In this document: one piece after another, positions 9,170 through 17,395 of the stretch | How the letters are laid out: the number at the start of each line of letters is the position of its first letter | Numbering within the stretch: position 1 is the first letter of the stretch | Assembly: GCF_003234655.2 (NCBI RefSeq) | Contig: NZ_CP126271.1 | Location: 2,666,001 to 2,730,000, forward strand | Direction of reading: 5' to 3' | Origin: Curtobacterium sp. MCLR17_007 | GTDB lineage: Bacteria; Actinomycetota; Actinomycetes; Actinomycetales; Microbacteriaceae | Length of the DNA: 64,000 bases | Made by a program: the position numbers and the translations under genes | Notes under the pieces: generated by a model | Databases searched by the model: none | Told to the model about the DNA's origin: nothing | The model's input: only the letters and a program-made list of their open reading frames with translations

Positions 9170-9310
9170 GCCAGCGCATCCTTCCATCCGGACTCTCACC
9201 GTCGGTCCCGGAGTTCACACCGGGTCAGCATCGGTCGGGCGTGGACCCGTCGTCAGCTCGTGGACTGTCACCACCGGTTCGGACTTGCACCGACCCCGGA
9301 GCGCTTGCGT
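9170..9310 (-). ncRNA. FMN riboswitch (RFN element)
   Basis: On the reverse strand the leader shows the conserved RFN blocks in order: GGGGTCGGTGCAAGTCCGA, ACCGGTGGTGACAGTCCACG, then after a variable arm GGTGAGAGTCCGGATGGAAG. The ends AAGCGC and GCGCTG can close the P1 stem. It lies about 110 bp upstream of ribE, leaving room for an expression platform over the ribosome site, so it should shut off ribE-ribB-ribH when FMN is plentiful. A TATCGT -10 candidate sits just upstream (9318-9323). Confidence 0.93.
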
Positions 9311-9382
9311 ACCCCCGACGATACCGCAGCACCCCGACACCCGCGCCCGGTGTGGTCATGCGCCGTCACGCGCCAGCGAGGG

Positions 9383-11806
9383 TCAGCCGCGTCCGCGTGC
9401 CAGGGCCAGGGTCTGCCGGAGCGACAGGTCGGGGAGGTAGGCGCGGACGACCGCGACACCGATGGCGGGCAGCGCGACCGCGTCCGGGTACGCCAGCACC
9501 AGGGGGTGCAGGTCGGGGCCGAACTTCAGCTTGAACCGCAGCAGCGACCGGAAGCCGTACACGGGCTCGAGCACGCCGCCGACCAGGTCGAGCAGGCTCT
9601 GCACACCGTCGCCGGACGGAGCCGCCCCCGGCGCCTGGGCGAGCGGCGCGGCGGACAGACTCAGTTTCTCGGCACCGTCCTCGCGCATCCGGTCCGCGGC
9701 ACTCGCCACCAGGAACTCCATCACGCCGTTCGGGGCCGCGTTCGTGCGGCGCATCACGTCGAGCGTCCACCCGACGACCCGGCCCTCGCGGTACGACGGC
9801 AGCCAGCTGGTGACGGCGAGGACGGTGCCCTCGGCGTCCTGCGCCACGAGGGTGCGGACGTCGGGGTCGCGCATCTCGTCGACGCCACCGAGGGTGAACC
9901 CCATCTCCGGCAGCTCGCGTTCGGAGACCCACTCCTCCGAGATCGCCTCGATCTGTCGGGTGGTGGCGGTCGGCAGCTCGTGCCAGGCGGACCACGTGGC
10001 GGTGATCCCCTCGCGGGCGGCCTTGTTCACCGCGGTGCGGACGTCCTGCTTCTTCTTGCCGCTCGTCGTCCACGGGCGCGGGTCGAAGTCGGCGTCCTCA
10101 GCGACGGGCAGGGTGCTCCAGCCGACGGCGCGGAGCGGCACCGCGACGGCGTCGTCCACGCCGTAGAACACCGGGGTCCAGCCGTTGTCGTCGCAGTGCC
10201 GGGCGAAGGCGGCGAGCGCCGGGGTCCTGGCGTCCTCGTACCCGAACGGCCCGCCGAGGGTCACCGCGACCCCGCCGTTCCGCCGGTAGGCGATCCCGGC
10301 GCGGCCGTCGTCGGCGAACCAGTACGTGTTGCCCTGCCAGGTGGTCATCCACCCAAACGTGTCCCCGCCGCCGGCCTTGAGCAGGGCTCGGGCACGCTCG
10401 CGGTCCGCCCGGGTGCCGTCGGGGTCGAGGTCCAGCGGAGCCGCTCCGGTCGGGCGGACCGCGGCGATCGCGACGACGAGCCAGAGGACCGGGCCCGCGA
10501 TCGCGAGCGAGAACCGCAGTCCGGCGCCCATCGTCGGCAGGTGGTCCCAGAAGGTGGTCGGCGAGATCGGCCCGAGGGCGGCGACCGCGATCCCCAGCGG
10601 GTCGGCCACCCGGGTCGGCGAGGCGTCGGCGACGACGAGCAGCACGGCGACCAGGACCGCGGCCGTCCCGAGCACGACCGCCGCGAACCCGATCAGGCGT
10701 CGGCGGGTGGGGAGCACAGTGAACGACCGACGCAGGACGACCAGCACCACGGCCGTCGCGAGCGGCACCAGGACCGACGCGACGATCGAGAGCGTGACGA
10801 TGAACTGGTCCTCGGTGCCGTGCAGTCGTTCGATGCGCCCGGGGACCGCCGTGTAGGTCACCGCTGCGGCGATCGCCGTCACCAGGTCGACCACGACGAC
10901 GAGCCACACCGCGAACCGGCTGCCGCGGAACAGCCCGAGCCCGCCGACGACCAGGACCAGCAGGGGCGGGACGGCGAGCAGGAGCGTCCACGGGTCGGTC
11001 GCCCGGTACGCGAGCAGGTGGCGCAGGCACTCCCCCGCGACCCCGTCCGCGCGGCAGCCGGACACCGGGGTGACGGGACCGGTGCCGACCACGGCGGCGA
11101 TCGGTGCGAGCAGGCCGACGCGTGCGCGGGAGACGAGCGCGATGACCGGGCCCACGGCGGAGACGAGCACGACGGTGCCGAGCAGGACCCGGATCTCGCG
11201 GTGCGAGCTGCGCGTCCACCCGACCCGCTTCGGGGTCCGCCGCAGCACCTCGCCGAGGATCCAGCCGGTCGCCGCGGCCAGCACGGCGTACAGGTCCGAC
11301 GCGTGTCCGGCGTACAGGAACAGCGCCGCGACGACGGCGAGGGTGTTCACGCGGATGCGCCGGCGCCAGAGCGGTCCGGCGAAGGCGCTGGCGGTGGCGA
11401 TCGTCCCCACGATCGCGGTCCAGGGGTCGAAGCTGGTCGCCCGCCCGAGCAGCAGCGCCCCGGCGTTCCGTCCGTCCAGGTCGACGAAGGCGCTGAGCGC
11501 GCCCAGGCCGGTCCCGACGACGGTCGTCACGACGAAGGCGGCGGCCGTCCGCCTCGACCCCATCAACCGTTCGGAGGCTCCCACCAGGACCACGACGCCG
11601 GCGAGCGTCAGGAGGAGCGCGAGCACACCCGTCGAGGCGGCGAAGACCCGGAACGGTCCGAGGTCCTGCGGACCGTTCGGCGCGTGGGAGACGCGCGTCA
11701 CGACCCCCACGACGGTGGTCAGCAGGACCAGCACCGTGATCGTGACCGTCACCGGGGCGCGTCGGGCCGAGCGGAGCGCCGTCGACCCGAGGTCGCGCGG
11801 GCTCAC
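9383..11806 (-). CDS. MprF-like aminoacyl-phosphatidylglycerol synthase (DUF2156)
   Basis: An 807-residue protein with a large multi-span membrane region (about residues 1-480) and a cytosolic GNAT-like DUF2156 domain. In the latter, GGDTFGWMTTWQGNTYWF, SGKKKQDVRTAVNKA and GVMEFLVASAADRM are typical of MprF/LysX2-type synthases that move an amino acid from charged tRNA to phosphatidylglycerol or diacylglycerol. The N-terminal part could include the flippase. The GTG start overlaps the esterase stop (GTGA). Such products lower membrane charge and often raise resistance to cationic peptides; which amino acid is used cannot be read from the sequence. Confidence 0.8.
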   Translation of the reverse strand: MSPRDLGSTALRSARRAPVTVTITVLVLLTTVVGVVTRVSHAPNGPQDLGPFRVFAASTGVLALLLTLAGVVVLVGASERLMGSRRTAAAFVVTTVVGTGLGALSAFVDLDGRNAGALLLGRATSFDPWTAIVGTIATASAFAGPLWRRRIRVNTLAVVAALFLYAGHASDLYAVLAAATGWILGEVLRRTPKRVGWTRSSHREIRVLLGTVVLVSAVGPVIALVSRARVGLLAPIAAVVGTGPVTPVSGCRADGVAGECLRHLLAYRATDPWTLLLAVPPLLVLVVGGLGLFRGSRFAVWLVVVVDLVTAIAAAVTYTAVPGRIERLHGTEDQFIVTLSIVASVLVPLATAVVLVVLRRSFTVLPTRRRLIGFAAVVLGTAAVLVAVLLVVADASPTRVADPLGIAVAALGPISPTTFWDHLPTMGAGLRFSLAIAGPVLWLVVAIAAVRPTGAAPLDLDPDGTRADRERARALLKAGGGDTFGWMTTWQGNTYWFADDGRAGIAYRRNGGVAVTLGGPFGYEDARTPALAAFARHCDDNGWTPVFYGVDDAVAVPLRAVGWSTLPVAEDADFDPRPWTTSGKKKQDVRTAVNKAAREGITATWSAWHELPTATTRQIEAISEEWVSERELPEMGFTLGGVDEMRDPDVRTLVAQDAEGTVLAVTSWLPSYREGRVVGWTLDVMRRTNAAPNGVMEFLVASAADRMREDGAEKLSLSAAPLAQAPGAAPSGDGVQSLLDLVGGVLEPVYGFRSLLRFKLKFGPDLHPLVLAYPDAVALPAIGVAVVRAYLPDLSLRQTLALARGRG

Positions 11807-13131
11807 AGCGCGCCGTCCTGCGCCGGCAGGCCGAGGTGAGCGATGACCAGCTGGAGTCCGTGGGCGAGCACGTACCGGACGGTGTTCCAGTCGTGTGCCG
11901 AACCCGGTGAGACCAGGACGTCGGTCTGCATGCCCGCCTGTTCGGCCGCGGTGCGGAGTCGCGCGGTCGTTGCTCGGTACGGGGCGTCGTCCTGGCCGAA
12001 GCCGAAGACGGTGAGGTGGTCGTGGTACGGCGCGTTGCGGTGCATGATCGCGATCGGGGCGGCCGCGGCGTACGCGGCACGGTCTCCGTGGAACGCCACC
12101 TGGGCCGAGTGCTGCGCCGAGCCGGTGAACGGCGCGATCTCGCTGGAGATCGCGAGCGCCGAACCGAACACGCCGGGGTGCTCCGCCGAGAACTGCATCG
12201 CGCAGGTCGCCCCCTCGGAGAACCCGTCGACGCCCCAGGCCGACGGCCCGGACGCGACGTCGAGGTGCTTCTCGATCCAGTGCACGGTGTCCGTCATGAC
12301 GTAGGTCGCGCTGCGTCCGAGCTGCCGTGAGTCCAGGCACATCGGGTTGCGGTTCGGGGCCCCGAGCTGGTCCGGCGCGACGACGATGGGCGCCAGGCCC
12401 TTGTGCGCAGCTGCATAGGCGTCAAGGTACCGGCCCATGCCACCCGCCTGGAACATGTCGGACGGCTGACCGGGCTGACCGGAGAACGTCACGAGCACGG
12501 GCAGGGTCGGCGGGTCCTTCGTCAGCGCTGCCGGCGGGAACCAGACGACGGCCTTGCGGGCGTGGAAGTGGGACACCGTCCCGGGGATGCGGAACGACAT
12601 CGCCTTCCCCTCGCGGGGCATGCCGGCCGGTGCCGTCCACGTCGCGGCGTCGACGACCGTCGCGCCCGGCGCTGCGGCGTGCTGGTGTCCGAGCGTGCCG
12701 TCCGGGTAGGGGTTCGTCGTGATGGCCTGGTCGATCGTGCGGTACGCCCCGAAGTCCACGTTCACCCCGAGGCCCGCCGCCAGCACCATGGTGGCCATCG
12801 CCGTGACCGCGAGCACCCGACGCCCCCACGCCCGTCCGTTGAGCCCGCCCTGCACCAGCACGACCAGGGCGAGCGCGATGCCGGCGAACGCCAGAGCGAC
12901 CCACATCCGTGTGACCGGGGTGAACGCGACGCCGAACTCGTCGCGGACGTCGCCGAACCACCAGACGGCGAGCAGCCCGACAGCGGCACCGACGACGACG
13001 GCGACCACCCGCAGCACCAGCCCCCGACGCCGACCGAGGAGCGTCCAGAGGGTCAGCAGCGCCGCCAGGACGTCGACGGGGACGAGCACCTGGGGGGTGA
13101 CGATCGGCACGCGGAGCAGTTCGGTGAACAC
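11803..13131 (-). CDS. Membrane-anchored alpha/beta-hydrolase esterase
   Basis: A 442-residue protein with about four N-terminal membrane spans (LLTLWTLLG, VVAVVVGAAVGLLAVWWF, WVALAFAGIALALVVLV, VLAVTAMATMVLAAGLGV) and an extracytoplasmic esterase domain of the antigen-85/Fes type. The nucleophile elbow is GVDGFSEGATCAM (GFSEG) and a likely catalytic histidine is in PGSAHDWNTV. It is translationally coupled to the MprF-like gene. In Enterococcus and corynebacteria, hydrolases linked to aminoacyl-lipid synthases remove the amino acid again; that role is the best inference here. Confidence 0.75.
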   Translation of the reverse strand: MFTELLRVPIVTPQVLVPVDVLAALLTLWTLLGRRRGLVLRVVAVVVGAAVGLLAVWWFGDVRDEFGVAFTPVTRMWVALAFAGIALALVVLVQGGLNGRAWGRRVLAVTAMATMVLAAGLGVNVDFGAYRTIDQAITTNPYPDGTLGHQHAAAPGATVVDAATWTAPAGMPREGKAMSFRIPGTVSHFHARKAVVWFPPAALTKDPPTLPVLVTFSGQPGQPSDMFQAGGMGRYLDAYAAAHKGLAPIVVAPDQLGAPNRNPMCLDSRQLGRSATYVMTDTVHWIEKHLDVASGPSAWGVDGFSEGATCAMQFSAEHPGVFGSALAISSEIAPFTGSAQHSAQVAFHGDRAAYAAAAPIAIMHRNAPYHDHLTVFGFGQDDAPYRATTARLRTAAEQAGMQTDVLVSPGSAHDWNTVRYVLAHGLQLVIAHLGLPAQDGAL

Positions 13132-13278
13132 GGGTTCATCGTCCTGCCGAGCGGCTGCCGAGGGGCTGCCGAGGCGCTTCCGCTGTTCACAGCATCGGCA
13201 TCAACCACACCCAGACGTCATACGGATCGTTCCCAGGTTGCCCTCCGCACGTCCCCGGGTACGCAGTGGCACGCCTCT
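13132..13278. other. Gap upstream of the esterase operon
   Basis: No open frame or RNA gene is visible. It should carry the leftward promoter of the esterase-MprF pair, but no clear -35/-10 pair stands out. Confidence 0.5.
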
Positions 13279-13306
13279 GAGGGGCACCGGCGGACCGGTG
13301 CCCCTC
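13279..13306 (-). terminator. Terminator hairpin after the chaplin-like gene
   Basis: A 12-bp perfect stem, GAGGGGCACCGG/CCGGTGCCCCTC, with a CGGA loop, 11 bp past the stop codon. Confidence 0.8.
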
Positions 13307-13317
13307 GGAGTCGGTGG

Positions 13318-14826
13318 TCAGTGCCGGCGTCGGAGGACGAGCGTCCCGGCACCGGCGAGGAGCAGCAGCAGCGCGAACCCCAGGGGCACGGCGGGCGAGG
13401 TCGCCCCCGTGTACGCCAGGGTCGACGGGGTGGTGCCCGACGTCGCAGCGGCGGCGGCGACCGGGACGGTGGCGACCGTGCGGGCCGTCGTGGCGGTCTG
13501 TGCCGTGGCGACGGTGGCGACGGTGGCGACCGTGCCGGTGGTCACGACGCCGATCGGGGTCGTCGTGGAGCCGGGCGTGGTCCCGTCACCGGGATCGGTC
13601 CCGTCGCCGGGGGTCGTCCCGTCACCGGGATCGGTCCCGTCACCCGGGGTCGTCCCGTCACCGGGGGTCGTCCCGTCACCCGGGTCGGTCCCGTCACCGG
13701 GGGTCGTCCCGTCACCGGGGGTCGTCCCGCCACCCGGGGTCGTGGTGGTGCTGGTGCCGTCACCGACGATGCCGATGCCGTTCCCGCCGATGGTGATCGG
13801 GATGCCGATCACCGGCGCGACCTGCGTGCCCGAGAGCAGCCCACCGTCGCCGGTGGTCGTGCTCCCGGTGCCGGTGCCCGCCGTGCCGGAACCCGTGCCG
13901 GTGCCCGTCGATGAACCGGTCGAGGTGCCGTCACCGACGATGCCGATGCCGTTCCCGCCGATCGTCACCGGGATCGAGACCACCGGGACGACCTGCGTCC
14001 CGGATGCGACGCCGTCGGAGCCGGTCGTTGCCGGACCCGACGTACCGGCACCGGGCGTACCCGTCGTGCCGGTGCCGGTCGAGGAACCGGTCGAGGTCCC
14101 GTCACCGAGCAGCCCGATGCCGTTGCCCGACACCGTCACCGGGACCGAGACCACCGGGACGATCTGCGTCCCGGATGCGATCCCGTCGGAGCCGTCCGTG
14201 GTCGGAGCGGCCTCGGACGGTGCCGACGGCGCCGGGGCCGTGGCGGCCGGAGCCACCGCGGTCGAGGTCGCGTCACCGAGCACCGAGATCGCGTTGCCGG
14301 TCACGTCGACCGGAGCCTGTACGGTGCCGGCGACCTGGGTGCCGGACGCCACCGCGTCCGCACCCGACGTCGTCGGTGCCGCGGGGGCCGCGGGGGCCGC
14401 GGCCGGTGCTGCAGGGGCCGGAGCCGCGGTCGCCACCGCGTCGCCACCGACGGCGATGGCGTTGCCGCCGACCGTCACAGGGGCGGTCACCTCGGGCACC
14501 ACCTGGGTCCCCGAGGCCACACCGTCGGACCCGGACGTCGACGGGGCGGCAGCCGGTGCGGCAGGGGTCGGCGCCGGCACGGCAGCCGGTGACGGTGCAG
14601 CCGGCGCAGGTGCCGCCGGGGCCGCGGACGACACCGCGTCACCGAGCACGCCGAGGGCGTTGCCGAGGACGGACACGGGGGCGTCGACGGACGGCGCCAC
14701 CTGGGTCCCGGACACGGCACCGTCAGCGCCGGTGGTGGTCGCAGCGTTCGCCGCGGCAGCACCTCCGAACGTCAACCCGCCGACGAAGAGGGCGAACCAG
14801 AGCCCTCTGGAGACGTACTTGTTCAT
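13318..14826 (-). CDS. Secreted chaplin-like repeat protein with LAXTG sorting signal
   Basis: A 502-residue surface protein. Residues 1-29 are a signal peptide (AAAANA/A). Six 34-residue repeats follow at about 33-66, 99-132, 155-188, 212-245, 269-302 and 326-359, each patterned SGTQV-x-P-x(4)-PV-x-V-x-GN-x(5)-GD, which mirrors the Streptomyces chaplin core (SGN-V..P..VPVNVCGN...VIG) but without cysteines. Ala/Pro and Gly/Thr spacers separate them, then a TPGDG repeat tract and a sorting signal: LAYTG (about 470-474), a hydrophobic span and RRRH. LAXTG is the sortase-E class. ATG at 14826 is 8 bp after AGGAG. It likely forms an amphipathic wall coat. Confidence 0.8.
   Translation of the reverse strand: MNKYVSRGLWFALFVGGLTFGGAAAANAATTTGADGAVSGTQVAPSVDAPVSVLGNALGVLGDAVSSAAPAAPAPAAPSPAAVPAPTPAAPAAAPSTSGSDGVASGTQVVPEVTAPVTVGGNAIAVGGDAVATAAPAPAAPAAAPAAPAAPTTSGADAVASGTQVAGTVQAPVDVTGNAISVLGDATSTAVAPAATAPAPSAPSEAAPTTDGSDGIASGTQIVPVVSVPVTVSGNGIGLLGDGTSTGSSTGTGTTGTPGAGTSGPATTGSDGVASGTQVVPVVSIPVTIGGNGIGIVGDGTSTGSSTGTGTGSGTAGTGTGSTTTGDGGLLSGTQVAPVIGIPITIGGNGIGIVGDGTSTTTTPGGGTTPGDGTTPGDGTDPGDGTTPGDGTTPGDGTDPGDGTTPGDGTDPGDGTTPGSTTTPIGVVTTGTVATVATVATAQTATTARTVATVPVAAAAATSGTTPSTLAYTGATSPAVPLGFALLLLLAGAGTLVLRRRH
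13560..13740. repeat. TPGDG codon repeat tract in the chaplin-like gene
   Basis: Nearly identical 18-bp blocks (GGTCGTCCCGTCACCGGG and variants) encode TTPGDG/TDPGDG units in tandem. The tract is a flexible wall-spanning stalk before the sorting signal and is a likely hotspot for copy-number change. Confidence 0.9.
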
Positions 14827-14909
14827 GGTCATCACTCCTGATCGAGATGTCACGACCGCGGTCGCGGTCGGTGGTGCTGTTCCTGCCGTGCTGGGCAGGT
14901 GCACCGATC

Positions 14910-16259
14910 TCAGTCAGGGGCGACGTCGTGCTCGCCGGAGAGCGACGTGGGGACCGCGTCGTCGGCGATGGTGCCGCGCGTCCCGGCGGCGAGGGGGTCC
15001 TGGTCGGCGGACGCGCCGACGGTGCCGATGACACCGGCCCCGGCGGACCCGGAGCTCGCGGTGCCGCCGGAGGTCGAGGAGCCGGCGCCGCCGAGGGGCT
15101 GGTCGCCGGGGGTACGGCCGTCGGGGACGACGAGCGCCGTTCCGCCGAGCGTGGCGGACGCGGGTGCCGCGTTGGCCGATGCCGACTGCGGAGTCGCCAC
15201 GCCGACCGCGGCGCGCGACGGCGCGGAGGGTGCGTCCGCGCTGGCGGCGGCAGCAGCCGGCACGGCGGCAGCAGATGGCGCGAGCGCGACCGGTGCTGCA
15301 ACGGGCTCGACGGACGCCGACGACGCCGGTGGCGGTGAGGCCCCCGCGGTGCCGGAGCCGGTGCCCACCGGGGGCGCGGGTGCGGGCAGGACGGGAGTGG
15401 GGCCTCCAGGCAGGAGGACCGTCGGCGGCGACACGCCGGACACGACGTCCGGGACGTCCCCGACGACCGATCCGACGCTGCCGAGTGTGTCGTCCACCAA
15501 CCCCGTGACCGGCGCCGTGACGGTGCCGAGCGTGTCGTCACCGAGCACCGTGCCCACGACGGGCACCGCGCCGACCACGTGGTCGAGCGTGCCCACGAGC
15601 GAGGTGAACGGGCGTGCGCCCGTCAGGCCCTCGACGGTCCCGGTGACGGGCCGCAGGACGGTGGCCAGCGAGTCGGTCAGCGGACGGGAGGCCGTGGTCG
15701 CCGCCGCCGCGTCGACCGGCGTCGCCGGGGCGGTCGCGCTGCTGTCGGTGGCCGGTTCCGCGGGCTGGGCGGCGGTCGCCGGGGCTGGCGCCGGTGCCGC
15801 CGAGGTGCCGGCGGGCGCGGCCGGAGTGGCAGCTGCCGCGGGAGCAGGAGGCGCCGCGGGGACGGACGCAGCGGGAGTCTGAGCGGCCGGTGCCGGTGCC
15901 GCGACGGGGGCCGCAGGCGCTGGAACGGCTGGCGCAGCCGGAGCCGGGGCCGCCTGCACGGGGGCGGCGGGGACCGCGGCAGCGGGCGCCGGTGCCGCCG
16001 GGGGCTTCGGGACAGCGGCCTGGACGGGCTCGACGGCGGTGCTCACGACCTGACCGACGCCACTCGTGACGCCCTGGACGGTGTCACCGAGGCCCTGCAC
16101 GACCCCGCTGACCAGGCCCTGGGCAGGCGCACGCTCAGCGGCCGACGCGGCGTGCGCGCCGACGGTCAGCGAGAGCAGCACGGCGGCGGCGCTCACCCCG
16201 GTGCCCATCAGGGCGTACCGGATCGCAGCGCGCCAGGGTGCGCGCAACGGCTTGTCCAT
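14910..16259 (-). CDS. Secreted Ala/Pro/Val-rich protein of unknown function
   Basis: A 449-residue protein with a signal peptide (YALMGTGVSAAAVLLSLTVG then AHAASA/A). The mature part alternates amphipathic Val/Gly/Thr stretches (VVQGLGDTVQGVTSGVGQVV; TGLVDDTLGSVGSVVGDV) with long Ala/Pro linkers. There is no cysteine pattern, sorting signal or enzyme motif. AGGAGGTGAGCG directly precedes the ATG at 16259. It lies 83 bp upstream of the chaplin-like gene in the same direction, so the two may be co-expressed and act together at the cell surface. A similarly Ala/Pro-rich reading in other frames reflects base composition only. Confidence 0.7.
   Translation of the reverse strand: MDKPLRAPWRAAIRYALMGTGVSAAAVLLSLTVGAHAASAAERAPAQGLVSGVVQGLGDTVQGVTSGVGQVVSTAVEPVQAAVPKPPAAPAPAAAVPAAPVQAAPAPAAPAVPAPAAPVAAPAPAAQTPAASVPAAPPAPAAAATPAAPAGTSAAPAPAPATAAQPAEPATDSSATAPATPVDAAAATTASRPLTDSLATVLRPVTGTVEGLTGARPFTSLVGTLDHVVGAVPVVGTVLGDDTLGTVTAPVTGLVDDTLGSVGSVVGDVPDVVSGVSPPTVLLPGGPTPVLPAPAPPVGTGSGTAGASPPPASSASVEPVAAPVALAPSAAAVPAAAAASADAPSAPSRAAVGVATPQSASANAAPASATLGGTALVVPDGRTPGDQPLGGAGSSTSGGTASSGSAGAGVIGTVGASADQDPLAAGTRGTIADDAVPTSLSGEHDVAPD
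15409..15424. repeat. REP-like word (GGGGCCTCCAGGCAGG)
   Basis: A degenerate member of the CTGGAGGCCCGG family, inside a Pro/Gly linker of the secreted protein gene. Confidence 0.4.
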
Positions 16260-16367
16260 GCGCTCACCTCCTGATCTGGCTGCGCACGTAGAGTGGTTGA
16301 CCGGCACGGTACGCCTCTCGGGGCGATCCCGGAACCCCCTTCACAAGCAATCGTCAGGAAATCCCGC

Positions 16368-16799
16368 ATGGCCTCGGTCTTCAGCGCTCCCACCCGCAAT
16401 CTCGACATCGTGACGTTGCACGAGATCCTCCGCCTGCGACAGGACGTCTTCGTCGTCGAACAGGGCTGCGCGTACGGGGACATCGACGGACGCGACCTCG
16501 AGCCCGGCACGGTGCAGTTCTGGGCCGGCGAGGGCTCGGTCGACGCCACCCTGCGGCTGCTGCGCGAACCCGACGGCACCGAGCGCATCGGCCGGGTCGT
16601 CACCGCTGCCCGGGCGCGTGGCACCGGCCTCGGCGCGCAGCTGATGGAGGCCGCGCTCGCCGAGACCCGCTCCCCCGTCGTCGTCCTCGGCGCACAGGCA
16701 CACCTCGAGCAGTGGTACGGACGGTTCGGGTTCGTCCGGTCGGGCGAGGACTACATGGAGGACACGATCCCCCACGTCCCGATGACCCGCACGCGCTGA
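16368..16799 (+). CDS. GNAT-family acetyltransferase, ElaA-like
   Basis: A 143-residue N-acetyltransferase. EILRLRQDVFVVEQGCAYG is the ElaA-type N-terminus and RIGRVVTAARARGTGLGAQL is the acetyl-CoA pyrophosphate loop (R-x-x-G-x-G-x-L form). ALAETRSPVVVLGAQAHLEQ and YGRFGFVRSGEDY form the C-terminal strand pair. The substrate is unknown. The stop codon lies inside a small hairpin shared with the convergent Lrp gene. Confidence 0.9.
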   Translation: MASVFSAPTRNLDIVTLHEILRLRQDVFVVEQGCAYGDIDGRDLEPGTVQFWAGEGSVDATLRLLREPDGTERIGRVVTAARARGTGLGAQLMEAALAETRSPVVVLGAQAHLEQWYGRFGFVRSGEDYMEDTIPHVPMTRTR

Positions 16800-16821
16800 G
16801 CCCGGGCACCGGCAGGGCTCA
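16797..16821. terminator. Bidirectional hairpin containing both stop codons
   Basis: TGAGCCC (16797-16803) pairs with GGGCTCA (16815-16821) around an 11-base loop. The first TGA is the stop of the acetyltransferase gene and the last TCA is the stop of the convergent Lrp gene. Confidence 0.5.
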
Positions 16822-17343
16822 GGCCCGCCAGCGCCGCAGTTCGTCGTACGACCGGGCCTGGTGCCCACGGTCCGCGGTGAGCCGTTCGAACACGATGTTC
16901 GTCTGCGTCGTCGCGACGGAGGGGTCCCCGCTCAGTTCGTCGGCCACGAAGTCGCGGAGCTGCTCGGTCGACGTGCAGGCGATGTGCACCAGGAAGTCCT
17001 TGTCGCCCGCCAGGAACGACACGTCGAGCACGACGGGGACCCGCAGCAGGCGCTTGGCGAAGTCCCGGAGCTCGTGCCGAGCGGCCGCGTGCACCCGGAC
17101 GGACACCATCGCCTCGATCGAGAAGCCGAGCCGGGCGATGTCGACGTCCGCTCGGTAGCCCCGGACGACACCGGCGTCCTCGAGTGCCCGGACCCGGGCC
17201 AGACACGTCGACGGCGCGATCCCCACCGCGGCCGCGAGCCGGTTGTTCGGGATCCGGGCGTCGGCGGCGAGGGTCCAGAGGATGCGCTCGTCGACCTCGT
17301 CGAGGCGCGGCGCGGGGTCGGGTCGAGCGGCACGGTCGGACAC
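16819..17343 (-). CDS. Lrp/AsnC-family regulator
   Basis: A 174-residue regulator: winged helix-turn-helix (DERILWTLAADARIPNNRLA with GIAPSTCLARVRALEDAGVV) and a C-terminal RAM ligand domain (SVRVHAA, VLDVSFLAGDKDFLVHIACT). The family binds amino acids as oligomers. The GTG at 17343 is preferred over the one at 17352 because TACGGT (17351-17356 on the reverse strand) is a -10 box that ends 7 bp before it; the more upstream GTG would overlap that box. No amino-acid gene lies beside it to identify the target. Confidence 0.88.
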   Translation of the reverse strand: MSDRAARPDPAPRLDEVDERILWTLAADARIPNNRLAAAVGIAPSTCLARVRALEDAGVVRGYRADVDIARLGFSIEAMVSVRVHAAARHELRDFAKRLLRVPVVLDVSFLAGDKDFLVHIACTSTEQLRDFVADELSGDPSVATTQTNIVFERLTADRGHQARSYDELRRWRA

Positions 17344-17395
17344 GTCGCCCACCGTAGCGCGGGCGGTCGGCGTGCGGTCGAGGGAGGTGGGCGCG

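Noticed and set aside
7904-11839. A very long open frame opposite the riboflavin and MprF-like genes
   Set aside because: It is the antisense shadow of GC-rich genes: the translation is rich in Arg, Gly, Asp and Pro, and shows no domain, while the opposite strand holds clear enzymes.
13560-13740. CRISPR-like short repeats
   Set aside because: The units are contiguous in-frame codons for TPGDG within a surface protein, without unique spacers.
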